Assembly: GCF_014127285.1 (NCBI RefSeq)
Contig: NZ_CP059901.1
Coordinates: 1,178,001 to 1,242,000 of the forward strand
Reading direction: 5' to 3'
Length of the DNA: 64,000 nucleotides
Source of the DNA: Mumia sp. ZJ1417
GTDB lineage: Bacteria > Actinomycetota > Actinomycetes > Propionibacteriales > Nocardioidaceae
Shown here piece by piece: positions 32,627 through 40,290 of this stretch. The notes beneath the pieces were generated by a model. It was not told the origin of the DNA. It made no database searches and saw only the letters and a list, made by a program, of their open reading frames with translations. A program made the translations under genes and the position numbers. Every line of letters starts with the position of its first letter. Within the stretch, counting starts at the first letter, position 1.

Positions 32627-33358
32627 GTGCTCGCGACCCTGACTCGCCCCGCTGACACCGGCCCCGTCGAGCCGGACCGGACCGTGGCTCCGGAGGTAGG
32701 CTGGGCGGTGATGACCGAACCCACCGAAGCCCCTGTCGCGGCCGACTCCGAGGAGTCGACCGAGCGGGTCGAGGCGAGCGAGACCCCGGAGGAGCGCACC
32801 GCGCGCTTCGAGCGTGACGCGCTGCCGTTCCTCGACCAGCTCTACTCCGCTGCGCTGCGCATGACGCGCAGCCCGCACGATGCCGAGGACCTCGTCCAGG
32901 AGACGTTCGCCAAGGCGTACCAGTCGTTCCACCAGTTCCGGCCCGGCACCAACCTCAAGGCCTGGCTCTACCGGATCCTCACCAACACCTACATCAACTC
33001 GTACCGCAAGAAGCAGCGCCAGCCGCAGCAGCAGATGACGGACGAGATCGAGGACTGGCAGCTCGCCCGCTCCGCTGCGCACACCTCGAGCGGCCTCAAG
33101 TCCGCCGAGATGGAGGCGCTGGAGCACCTCCCTGACAGTGACGTCAAGCGGGCGCTGCAGCAGCTGCCCGAGGACTTCCGGTACGCGGTCTACCTGGCCG
33201 ACGTCGAAGGCTTCCCGTACAAGGAGATCGCCGAGATCATGGAGACCCCCATCGGCACCGTGATGTCGCGGCTCCACCGTGGACGCAAGCAGCTGCGCGA
33301 GCTGCTCACCGACTACGCCCGCGAACGCGGCATGGTTTCGGCAGGTGACAAGGCATGA
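32627..33358 (+). CDS. sigR: Thiol-stress ECF sigma factor SigR/SigH
   Basis: Directs transcription of thioredoxin, mycothiol and protein-quality genes under disulphide stress. Sigma-2 is [29 protein letters not shown]-like, with the linker [17 protein letters not shown]; sigma-4 is [44 protein letters not shown]. The long form (GTG 32627, 243 residues) has GGAGGAGG upstream; an in-frame ATG at 32711 would give 215 residues. Both may be used, as Streptomyces sigR makes a long unstable and a short stable form. It is overlapped by rsrA (ATGA) and preceded by its own promoter. Confidence 0.93.
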   Translation: MLATLTRPADTGPVEPDRTVAPEVGWAVMTEPTEAPVAADSEESTERVEASETPEERTARFERDALPFLDQLYSAALRMTRSPHDAEDLVQETFAKAYQSFHQFRPGTNLKAWLYRILTNTYINSYRKKQRQPQQQMTDEIEDWQLARSAAHTSSGLKSAEMEALEHLPDSDVKRALQQLPEDFRYAVYLADVEGFPYKEIAEIMETPIGTVMSRLHRGRKQLRELLTDYARERGMVSAGDKA

Positions 33359-33657
33359 GTGACGAGATCAACCTCGGGCCGGACTGCCAGAGTGCCCTCG
33401 AGAACCTCTACCTCTTCCTCGACCACGAGATGGCCGAGGGCGACTGGGACGCGGTCCACGCCCACATCGCCGACTGCGCGCCGTGCCTCACGCAGTTCGA
33501 CGTGGAGCGCATCGTCAAGGAGCTCGTGTCGCGCTCGTGCCGCGAGAAGGCTCCGGAGGTCCTCCGCGCGAAGGTCCTGACCTCGATCCGGACCACGGTC
33601 ACCTACACCCGTACCGACGTCGTCGGCACCGACGCCCGCGGCGAGACGGACGCGTGA
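33355..33657 (+). CDS. rsrA: Zinc-binding anti-sigma factor RsrA
   Basis: Binds and holds SigR in reduced cells; oxidation of its cysteines expels zinc and frees the sigma factor. 100 residues with C11, H37, C41 and C44 (HIADCAPC), plus C62 in RSCREK: the same spacing and numbering as described for Streptomyces RsrA. The start overlaps the sigR stop, giving 1:1 coupling. The next gene's GTG overlaps its stop (GTGA). Confidence 0.95.
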   Translation: MSDEINLGPDCQSALENLYLFLDHEMAEGDWDAVHAHIADCAPCLTQFDVERIVKELVSRSCREKAPEVLRAKVLTSIRTTVTYTRTDVVGTDARGETDA

Positions 33658-34040
33658 GCGGGCTCGAGAAGGGCCTGACCGCGTCGCTCACCAAGCACGT
33701 CACCGAGGCTGACACCGCGCGCGCCGTCGGCAGCGGCTCGCTCGAGGTGCTCGGGACGCCGCGGGTGCTCGCCTGGTGCGAGGAGGCGACGTGCGAGGCC
33801 CTCGCGCCCGTCCTCGAGGCCGGCGCCACCTCCGTCGGCACGCGCGTACGCCTCGACCACCTCGCCGCGAGCCCGGTGGGCTCCGTCGTCGCGGTCGTGG
33901 CGACCGTGAAGGCCGTCGACGGACGCATGGTGACGTTTGAGGTCGTCGTGACCGACGCGGACGGCCGGATGCTCGCCGAGGGCGAGGTGCGCCGGGTCGT
34001 CGTCGACGTCGACCGGTTCCTCGCCCGCGTCGGCGCATGA
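33654..34040 (+). CDS. Hotdog-fold thioesterase (FlK-like)
   Basis: 128 residues: VTEADTARAVGSGSLEVLGTP, VLAWCEEATCEALAP, SVGTRVRLDHLAASPVG and VTFEVVVTDADGRMLAEGEVRR match the fluoroacetyl-CoA-thioesterase-like hotdog family, with the Thr/Glu/His catalytic set present in TPRVLAWCEEAT and LDHLA. It hydrolyses acyl-CoA thioesters; the natural substrate is unknown. It is translationally coupled to rsrA and to the GNAT gene, so it belongs to the SigR operon, suggesting a link with thiol metabolism (inference). Confidence 0.85.
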   Translation: MSGLEKGLTASLTKHVTEADTARAVGSGSLEVLGTPRVLAWCEEATCEALAPVLEAGATSVGTRVRLDHLAASPVGSVVAVVATVKAVDGRMVTFEVVVTDADGRMLAEGEVRRVVVDVDRFLARVGA

Positions 34041-34546
34041 CGACGGTCCTGGTCCGTCCGGCCGCACCCGCCGAGCACGCGCTGGCGGGTGAGATCGTCG
34101 TGGCCGCCTACAGTGCCGAGGGCTACCTCGTCCGCGCCGACGGCTCGTACGACGTGGACTACGCGGCGAAGCTCGCTGACGTCGCGCATCGCGCGGAGGA
34201 CTCGGACGTCCTCGTCGCCGAGCTCGACGGCGAGGTCGTAGGCACCTTCACGTGGTGCGGCCCCGGCTCGTCGATGCGTGAGCTCGCGACGCGCGACGAC
34301 CAGGGGGAGTTCCGGATGCTCGGCGTCCGGCCGGACGCCGCGGGGCGCGGCGTCGCGTCCGCGATGGTGCGCTGGTGCCTCGAGCGCGCGGCCGTCGACG
34401 GCCTTCGGGAGATCGTGATCAGCTCGCTGCCCGAGATGGTGCCCGCGCACCAGGTGTACGAGCGGCACGGCTTCGTCCGTCACCCGGACCTCGACTGGTC
34501 TCCCGTGCCCGGCACCGAGCTGGTCGCCTTCACGCGCTCCGTCTGA
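34037..34546 (+). CDS. GNAT-family N-acetyltransferase
   Basis: 169 residues of the GNAT fold: EFRMLGVRPDAAGRGVASAMVRWCLERA is motif A with the acetyl-CoA pyrophosphate loop (R/Q-x-x-G-x-G/A as RGVASA), followed by GLREIVISS and YERHGFVRHPDLDW. The acceptor is unknown. Its ATG overlaps the thioesterase stop (ATGA); it is the last gene of the sigR-rsrA operon. Confidence 0.85.
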   Translation: MTTVLVRPAAPAEHALAGEIVVAAYSAEGYLVRADGSYDVDYAAKLADVAHRAEDSDVLVAELDGEVVGTFTWCGPGSSMRELATRDDQGEFRMLGVRPDAAGRGVASAMVRWCLERAAVDGLREIVISSLPEMVPAHQVYERHGFVRHPDLDWSPVPGTELVAFTRSV

Positions 34547-34556
34547 CCGCCTTCAC

Positions 34557-34640
34557 TCTCCGTGGGGCCCCACGGAGACGTGCTGCCCCACCGGAAGCTT
34601 TCAGTGGGGCAGCGACTTTCGGTGGGGCCCCACGGAAAGT
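34557..34640. repeat. Cluster of GC-rich palindromes after the sigR operon
   Basis: Two copies of CNGTGGGGCCCCACGG (near 34561-34576 and 34620-34635) flank an inner hairpin CTGCCCCAC...GTGGGGCAG. All three share the word GTGGGGC. The stretch follows the GNAT stop and probably ends the operon. The doubled palindrome is unusual for a simple terminator. Confidence 0.65.
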
Positions 34641-34672
34641 GGCGACGGCTGATCGGCGAAGCGCGCAGACAA

Positions 34673-34707
34673 AAAGAGCCTCGTACCGGTCTGGTACGAG
34701 GCTCTTT
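34673..34707 (-). terminator. Rho-independent terminator of the bL37 gene
   Basis: 15-base arms AAAGAGCCTCGTACC (34673-34687) and their exact complement (34693-34707) with a 5-base loop. On the minus strand the stem is followed by TTTTT, so it is a canonical intrinsic terminator just after the bL37 stop. Confidence 0.9.
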
Positions 34708-34716
34708 GGGTGCTGC

Positions 34717-34791
34717 TCAAGCGTTGGGACGCTTGCCGTGGTTCGCGCCCTTCTTGCGACGCGCCCGGCGCTTGCGGCCAGTCTTGCCCAT
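34717..34791 (-). CDS. 50S ribosomal protein bL37
   Basis: A 24-residue protein, MGKTGRKRRARRKKGANHG-type with the ending KRPNA. This matches the very small actinobacterial large-subunit protein bL37 described in mycobacterial ribosome structures (recognised from memory). AGGAGG lies 4 bases before the ATG, and a strong intrinsic terminator follows. It is easily missed because of its size; a longer open frame upstream is antisense shadow. It is expected to fold into the 23S rRNA. Confidence 0.85.
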   Translation of the reverse strand: MGKTGRKRRARRKKGANHGKRPNA

Positions 34792-34856
34792 GGGTCCTCC
34801 TCGAAAATGTGCTCGTTCCATGGTCGCATGCGTGGGCAACTGCCCCGTACGCGACC

Positions 34857-36551
34857 TCAGACGCCGGTGGTGCTGCGCGGGTACTGCGCGTTGACGTCCG
34901 TCATCACGTTGACGAGGTAGGGGATGCCCGAGGCGAACGCGCGGTCGAGAGCGGGGCCGATGTCTTTCGGGTCGGTCACGGTCTCGCCGCCGCCCCCGAG
35001 GGCGGTGACGACCTGGTCGTACCGCGTGTGGGGGGCGAGGTCGGCGGCCACGTCGTAGCCGTACAGGAATTGCATCGGTGCCTTCTCGAGGCCCCAGGCG
35101 GAGTTGTTGCCGACGACCATGACGACCGGCAGGTTGTGGCGGACGAGCGTGTCGACGTCGATGAGCGACATGCCCGCTGCCCCGTCGCCGAACAGCACGA
35201 CGACCTGGCTGTCGGGCCGTGCGATCCGCGCCGCCATCGCCGCGCCGAGACCCGCACCCAGGCACCCGTACGGGCCGGGGTCGAGCCAGCAGCCGGGGCG
35301 TGCCGGCTCGAGGAACTTGCCGGCGAACGAGACGAAGTCGCCGCCGTCACCGATCACGACGGCGTCGTCGGCGAGGCGGGGGATGAGCTCGCCGTAGATC
35401 CGTGCGGGGTGGATCGGGTCGGCCTCGGCTCCGAGCAGTGCGGCGTCACGGGTGGCAGCCGCCGCGACCGCTTCGCGCAGCTGCTGGGTCCAGTCGGTCC
35501 ACGACGGGCGGGAGCCGGACGTCGAGAGCAGCGCGTGCAGGACCTGGTCGAAGCACGTCGTGAGGTCACCGGCCAGCGACGCCGCGAGGTCGGCACGGGA
35601 CGAGACCTGGCTCGGGCTGTCGGCGACGTGCACGACCTTCGCGTGCGGGGCACCGTCCTTGCCGCCGAAGACGCCGTAGCCGAGTCGGAAGTCGAGCGGG
35701 GTGCCGACGACCACGACGAGGTCGGCCTTGCCGAGCGCCTGCGAGCGGGCCTTGGTGACGAGCAGCGGGTGGCCGCCGGGGATCACACCGCGGCCCATGC
35801 CGTTGGCGATCGCGGGGATCCCCGACTCGTCGACGAAGCGCAGCGCCGCCTGCTCGGCGCGATCGGCCCACACGTCGGTGCCGAGGACGAGCACGGGACG
35901 CTGGGCCTCTGCGAGGAGCCGGGCGACCTGGGCGACCTGGTCACCGTCGGGCTCGAGCGCGTCGGGCAGCACGCCGTAGGCGGCGCCGGTGGCCGTCGTC
36001 CGGCTGAAGAGCTGGTCCATCGGCACGTCGAGGAACGTCGGCCCACGGTGCGAGGAGCCGGCCAGCGCGAACGCGTGGTCAACCATCGGCCCGACCTCGT
36101 CGACCGTCGGTGCCGTGCCGGCCCACTTGGAGACCGTGGAGATGATCGGCGGGTGGTCGAGCTCCTGGAGACTCCCCATGCCCCACGTGTGAGTGGCCGC
36201 GCGGCCACCGATCGTCACGAGCGGCGAGCCTGCGAAGTGCGCCTGCGCGATCGGGCTCACGCCGTTGGTGATGCCCGGGCCCGCGGTGAGGACGGCCAGG
36301 CCCGGCGTACGGCTGAGCTTGCCGGTGGCCTCTGCGGCGAAGACCGCCGAAGGCTCGTGGCGGACGTCGACGATGCGCATCGGCGTCTCGGCCTTGACGG
36401 CGGCGTCGTACAGCGGGAAGACGTGCGCACCCGAGAGCGTGAACATGGTCTCGACGCCGTGGGCCTTCGCGGCATCGACGGCGTGGTCACCGCCGTGTCC
36501 CTCGCGGCCCTCGGGAGCGGCATCGGTGGCAGTGGGGGTCTCTGCGGTCAT
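34857..36551 (-). CDS. Thiamine pyrophosphate-dependent enzyme, acetolactate-synthase-like
   Basis: 564 residues with the three domains of the POX/AHAS group: an N-terminal Pyr domain containing VRHEPSAVFAAEATGKLSRTPGLAVLTAGPG (the activating Glu in HEPSA), a central domain, and a C-terminal TPP domain where GDGAAGMSLIDVDTLVRHNLPVVMVVGNNSAWG is the GDG-N metal/TPP motif. It lacks a clear small regulatory subunit gene nearby and is not next to ilvN/ilvC, so true acetolactate synthesis is unproven; oxalyl-CoA decarboxylase-like roles are possible. Start ATG 36551; upstream frame not conserved. Confidence 0.85.
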   Translation of the reverse strand: MTAETPTATDAAPEGREGHGGDHAVDAAKAHGVETMFTLSGAHVFPLYDAAVKAETPMRIVDVRHEPSAVFAAEATGKLSRTPGLAVLTAGPGITNGVSPIAQAHFAGSPLVTIGGRAATHTWGMGSLQELDHPPIISTVSKWAGTAPTVDEVGPMVDHAFALAGSSHRGPTFLDVPMDQLFSRTTATGAAYGVLPDALEPDGDQVAQVARLLAEAQRPVLVLGTDVWADRAEQAALRFVDESGIPAIANGMGRGVIPGGHPLLVTKARSQALGKADLVVVVGTPLDFRLGYGVFGGKDGAPHAKVVHVADSPSQVSSRADLAASLAGDLTTCFDQVLHALLSTSGSRPSWTDWTQQLREAVAAAATRDAALLGAEADPIHPARIYGELIPRLADDAVVIGDGGDFVSFAGKFLEPARPGCWLDPGPYGCLGAGLGAAMAARIARPDSQVVVLFGDGAAGMSLIDVDTLVRHNLPVVMVVGNNSAWGLEKAPMQFLYGYDVAADLAPHTRYDQVVTALGGGGETVTDPKDIGPALDRAFASGIPYLVNVMTDVNAQYPRSTTGV

Positions 36552-36620
36552 GTGACCCAGGTTACCCAGCGGTAGGTGACCCGTACAGAGGAACCTGGAC
36601 ACCCGCCCAGTCGGAACGGG

Positions 36621-37547
36621 TCAGCGCGACGACGGGACGGGACGCCGGACGTTCGGGGTGGTGAACAGCCAGGGGCTCTCCGCGCGGATCTGCTCGATCG
36701 CCGCGAGGAGGAGGTCGGCGCGGTGCGGCGAGGGCCCCGCGAAGAGCGTGTCGTCGCCTGCCACCCCCGAGCGTCCCTTCACGCCGAGTGCCAGCTGGAG
36801 GTGGAGCGCACGCAGGAAGCGCGAGGTGTTGTAAGCGGTGGGGGACGGCCACTGGCCAGAGGACTTGCCCCGGGTCCGAGGGCGCCGCGTCCCCGCTCCC
36901 AGGCGGGCGATCCAGGGCTCGACGACGTTGGGCGCGACCGCGTCGCGGTGCAGCACCGCCATCGCGGCGTACGCGAGCCGGTCGTCCTCACCGTGGTAGA
37001 GCACGTGGTCGGTCGGGGCGAGGAGCCGGTCGGCGATGACGTCGAGCAGCACCATCAGCTCGAGCTTGTCGAAGTGGGGGGAGCGGGCCAGCGCGCCGAG
37101 GAGATCGGCCCCGTTGGCGACCGCGTGCGCCCAGCCCACGTCCGGGATCCAGCCGCGGAGGTCCTTCTCGCGGATCAGCCAGGACGTCGCCTGGTCGCCC
37201 CAGCCCATCACGGTCCCGGCGGGAAGCAGCTGCATCTCGTTGTCGCGCGTGACGATCTCGGTGAGCACGAGCGCGGTGTACGAGCGTCGGAGCACGGTGA
37301 GGTCTCCGGAGTTGCCGAGGCCGTTGCTCAGACCGGTGACGACCCCGTTGCCGAATCCGCGCAGCAGGGTGTCGTACTCGCCGGAGTGAATCCACGTGGC
37401 GAGCAGCGGGAAGGCGATGCCGTCGCGCTGCTCCGGATCGGGGCTCGCGAGCATGTCGATGAGCTCGAGCGTCAGGTCGTTGAGCGACCGATCGCTCGGC
37501 ACCTGCATCCCGGCGCCGATCACGGACTGCCAGTACGACTCGGACAC
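36621..37547 (-). CDS. DUF2785-family protein
   Basis: 308 residues, mostly alpha-helical. The segments RDGIAFPLLATWIHSGEYD, VLTEIVTRDNEM, WLIREKDLRGWIPDVGWAHAVANGADLLGAL and HVLYHGEDDRLAYAAMAVL match DUF2785, a family found in Firmicutes and actinobacteria without known activity. The GTG at 37547 is the likely start; no good ribosome site is visible. It is divergent from the histidine kinase gene, about 100 bases apart. Confidence 0.8.
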   Translation of the reverse strand: MSESYWQSVIGAGMQVPSDRSLNDLTLELIDMLASPDPEQRDGIAFPLLATWIHSGEYDTLLRGFGNGVVTGLSNGLGNSGDLTVLRRSYTALVLTEIVTRDNEMQLLPAGTVMGWGDQATSWLIREKDLRGWIPDVGWAHAVANGADLLGALARSPHFDKLELMVLLDVIADRLLAPTDHVLYHGEDDRLAYAAMAVLHRDAVAPNVVEPWIARLGAGTRRPRTRGKSSGQWPSPTAYNTSRFLRALHLQLALGVKGRSGVAGDDTLFAGPSPHRADLLLAAIEQIRAESPWLFTTPNVRRPVPSSR

Positions 37548-37648
37548 GGGCCTATGGTCGCACGTACCACGTCCGCAGGGAGACCCACCCCACACCCTTT
37601 TCCGCCGGGGCGTGCTGGAGGGCGATCCGGGCTGGATACGCTGGCCGC

Positions 37649-39130
37649 GTGCCCTCCCTCGACGACGTCGCCAGTCACCAGACGAGCCTGTCGCGCGAGG
37701 ACATGGAGTGGCTCCACCAGCTCGTCGCCGACTGGCAGATCCTGGCCGACCTCTCGTTCGCCGATCTCGTGCTCTGGCTGCCCGACGCCGAGGGCAAGGG
37801 CTTCTGGGCCGGCGCGCAGATGCGCCCGACGACGGGCGTGACGGCACACCTCGACGACATCGTCGGCGACTTCGTCCCGCGCAACCGCCGCCCGACGATC
37901 GACGCGGCGTTCCGCGAGGGTCGTGTGGTGCGCGAGGGCGACCCGGAGTGGCGCGACGACATCCCCGTACGCCTCGAGACGATCCCCGTACGCCGTGACG
38001 GCGCGGTGATCGCGGTGATCGCACGCAGCACCAACCTCCTGGGCGTCCGTACGCCGAGCCGCCTCGAGCTGTCGTACCTGGCGATGGCCGACGACCTCAC
38101 CGAGATGATCAGCGAGGGCGATTTCCCGCTTCCCGGCGAGCAGTCCGACCTGTCGCACTCGCCGCGCGTCGGTGACGGTCTGGTCCGAACCGACGCCGAC
38201 GGCAGGGTCACGTACGCCAGCCCGAACGGCGTCTCGGCGTTCCGGCGGCTCGGCGTGACCGGCGACCTCGAGGGCACCGATCTCCCTGAGGTCACGCGCG
38301 CGCTCATCGCCGCGCCCCACCGCCCGACCGACCAGGCGATGCAGCCGGCGCTCACCGGTCGTACGGGGTCGCAGGCGGAGCTGGAGAACGGCGACGCCTC
38401 GCTCAGCATGCGGGCGATCCCGCTGCGTTCGTCGGGCAAGCCGTCAGGCGCGCTCGTGCTCCTGCGCGACGTCACCGAGCTGCGCCGACGCGAGCGCGAG
38501 CTGATGAGCAAGGAGGCGACGATCCGGGAGATCCACCACCGGGTCAAGAACAACCTCCAGACCGTGCAGGCCCTCCTGCGCCTGCAGGCCCGCCGGATGG
38601 ACACCGGCGCCGGCCGCGAGGCGCTAGAAGAGGCCGTACGCCGGATCGGCTCGATCGCCGTGGTCCACGAGACGCTCAGCCAGGCCTTCGATGAGATGGT
38701 GCAGTTCGACGAGGTCGCGGACCGGCTCCGCACGATGGTTGCCGAGGTGGCGTCGCCGGCGCGCAGCGTGAGCACCGAGCGGATCGGCTCGTTCGGCGAG
38801 CTGCCCGCCGAGGTCGCGACGCCGCTCGCGATGGTGCTGACCGAGCTCATCCAGAACGCCGCCGAGCACGCGTTTGGCGAGGAGGAGAGCGGGCACGTCG
38901 TGCTGGAGGTCCGGCGTCGTGACGACCGCCTGGAGCTAGCGGTGCTTGACGACGGTGTGGGGCTGCCGAGCGGGTTCGACCCGCGCGCGACGACGAGCCT
39001 GGGGGTCTCGATCGTCGCGACGCTCGTCGAGTCCGAGCTCGGGGGGACGCTGGCCTTCGGGCCCCGTCACCCGGCAACCGGGGGCGGCGGCACGCGGGTG
39101 CGCATCGAGGTCCCGCTGGAGCGTCGGTGA
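37649..39130 (+). CDS. pdtaS: PdtaS-like sensor histidine kinase
   Basis: 493 residues: an N-terminal GAF-like region (LADLSFADLVLWLPDAEGKGFW), a PAS domain (GLVRTDADGRVTYASPNGVSAFRRLG), a HisKA_2 dimer/phosphoacceptor segment EIHHRVKNNLQTVQALLRLQ with the His near residue 297, and an HATPase with ELIQNAAEHAF and DDGVGLPSGF. This is the soluble PdtaS/HWE-like kinase of actinobacteria whose partner is the ANTAR regulator PdtaR, not in this window. Next to whiB1, as in Mycobacterium tuberculosis. GTG start. Confidence 0.9.
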   Translation: MPSLDDVASHQTSLSREDMEWLHQLVADWQILADLSFADLVLWLPDAEGKGFWAGAQMRPTTGVTAHLDDIVGDFVPRNRRPTIDAAFREGRVVREGDPEWRDDIPVRLETIPVRRDGAVIAVIARSTNLLGVRTPSRLELSYLAMADDLTEMISEGDFPLPGEQSDLSHSPRVGDGLVRTDADGRVTYASPNGVSAFRRLGVTGDLEGTDLPEVTRALIAAPHRPTDQAMQPALTGRTGSQAELENGDASLSMRAIPLRSSGKPSGALVLLRDVTELRRRERELMSKEATIREIHHRVKNNLQTVQALLRLQARRMDTGAGREALEEAVRRIGSIAVVHETLSQAFDEMVQFDEVADRLRTMVAEVASPARSVSTERIGSFGELPAEVATPLAMVLTELIQNAAEHAFGEEESGHVVLEVRRRDDRLELAVLDDGVGLPSGFDPRATTSLGVSIVATLVESELGGTLAFGPRHPATGGGGTRVRIEVPLERR

Positions 39131-39158
39131 CGCCTTGAGGGACGGGCAGGACGTACGA

Positions 39159-39191
39159 AGGTCCCGCCCCCGCGATGCGGAGACGGGACCT
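39159..39191. terminator. Terminator hairpin between pdtaS and whiB1
   Basis: AGGTCCCG (39159-39166) pairs with CGGGACCT (39184-39191), with an inner CCGC/GCGG pairing. It lies between the convergent genes and can serve both strands. Confidence 0.65.
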
Positions 39192-39215
39192 GGGTGTGCG
39201 TCGTTGCGAGACCGC

Positions 39216-39467
39216 TCAGGCGGTGCGGATGCGGGCGCGGGCGGTGCGGCGCTTGAGTGCGCGGCGCTCGTCCTCGCTCATTCCGCCCCAGACACCGTGG
39301 TCCTGTCCGGACTCCAGAGCCCACGTGAGACACTGGTCACGGACGTCGCAGCGGCGGCACACCATCTTCGCTTCCTCGACCTGAGAGATCGCCGGTCCCG
39401 TGCTCCCGATCGGGAAGAACAGTTCCGGGTCCTCGTCGAGGCAGGCAGCGTGGTGACGCCAGTCCAT
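39216..39467 (-). CDS. whiB1: WhiB1-type iron-sulphur transcription regulator
   Basis: 83 residues beginning MDWRHHAAC. Cys9, Cys37, Cys40 and Cys46 coordinate the [4Fe-4S] cluster; GVWGG at 59-63 is the beta-turn used in sigma-factor binding, followed by the basic tail LKRRTARARIR for DNA. This is the essential NO-sensitive WhiB1 group. Ribosome site AAAGGATG. A CRP-like site lies 52 bases upstream. It is convergent with pdtaS. Confidence 0.95.
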   Translation of the reverse strand: MDWRHHAACLDEDPELFFPIGSTGPAISQVEEAKMVCRRCDVRDQCLTWALESGQDHGVWGGMSEDERRALKRRTARARIRTA

Positions 39468-39518
39468 GGCGAAACATCCTTTCATCTGGTCGCTGAGGGG
39501 GGTGCGACCTTCGGCAGT

Positions 39519-39534
39519 TGTGAATCTCTTCACG
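39519..39534 (-). promoter_or_regulatory. CRP-like binding site upstream of whiB1
   Basis: On the minus strand it reads CGTGA-AGAGAT-TCACA, matching TGTGA-N6-TCACA except at the first base. It lies 52 bases before the whiB1 start. M. tuberculosis whiB1 is a known CRP target, which supports the call; the CRP gene is not in the window. Confidence 0.65.
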
Positions 39535-39716
39535 AGCATGGGCGGAGGCATACGGATCCCGTACCGTTGAGGTGGGACTCGAACGTTCCGATCTGCCGCC
39601 CGTCGCCTGGAATCACAGCGATCTCTCGCCCATGAATCAGCGCCACACAGCAGACTATGATCGTCGCAAGAAACGCTGGTTAACACAAGGGCAATACGCC
39701 GGAAGGAGCCTGTTTC

Positions 39717-40121
39717 GTGGGTCACACCGCACCTGCGCCGACACTCAGGATCAAGGTAGCGGTGGTCATCGTCGCCGTCGAGGCCCTCGCCCTGATCGCC
39801 TTCGGCGTCCTCGATCTCCTGGACCTGCACGCCGACCGGGTGGTGCTCGCGATCGGGACGTCGCTGTTCTTCTTCGGGTACGCCGGCCTCCAGCTGGTCG
39901 CGGCACGCGCGCTGTGGCACCTAGCAGGGTGGGGGCGCGGCGCACTGGCGTTCACCCAGCTCATCCAACTCGGCCTCGCGTGGAACCTTCGCGAGGCCAA
40001 CCCGCCCGTGGCGCTCGTCTTCGCGATCGCGGCCGGCGCGGTGATGTGGTGCATGTTCTCGCGGTCGACGCACCGGCTGTTCTCCGAGCTCGACGCGCAG
40101 GCGCGGGCCTCGCAGCAGTAG
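39717..40121 (+). CDS. Four-helix integral membrane protein of unknown function
   Basis: 134 residues, four predicted membrane helices (VVIVAVEALALIAFGVLDLL, VVLAIGTSLFFFGYAGLQLV, a third around GALAFTQLIQLGLAW, and VALVFAIAAGAVMWCMF), ending LDAQARASQQ. The GTG start has GGAAGGAG upstream. The build is shared by small actinobacterial membrane proteins without known role. It precedes the malic enzyme gene by 169 bases. Confidence 0.75.
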   Translation: MGHTAPAPTLRIKVAVVIVAVEALALIAFGVLDLLDLHADRVVLAIGTSLFFFGYAGLQLVAARALWHLAGWGRGALAFTQLIQLGLAWNLREANPPVALVFAIAAGAVMWCMFSRSTHRLFSELDAQARASQQ

Positions 40122-40290
40122 CCCGTGTGGTTGAATAGCCTGCGGGTCACCCCCTCTTGTGCGCTCCCGCGGCCAGACCGGCCGTGTGTGGGGCTCCGGT
40201 CACCGGTCCCGTTCTCGATCGGTACGCAGACGACGTCGCTCCACGCGACCGTTCGTCCCGTTCACCCTTTCGCTCAACAGTGAGGTTCTC

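Noticed and set aside
34792-35265. Longer minus-strand frame in phase with bL37
   Set aside because: The upstream part is antisense shadow; the strong ribosome site and conserved product place the start at 34791.
40159-40290. 44-codon Arg-rich N-terminal extension of the malic enzyme
   Set aside because: Not enzyme-like; a GTG with ribosome site at 40291 fits the family start.
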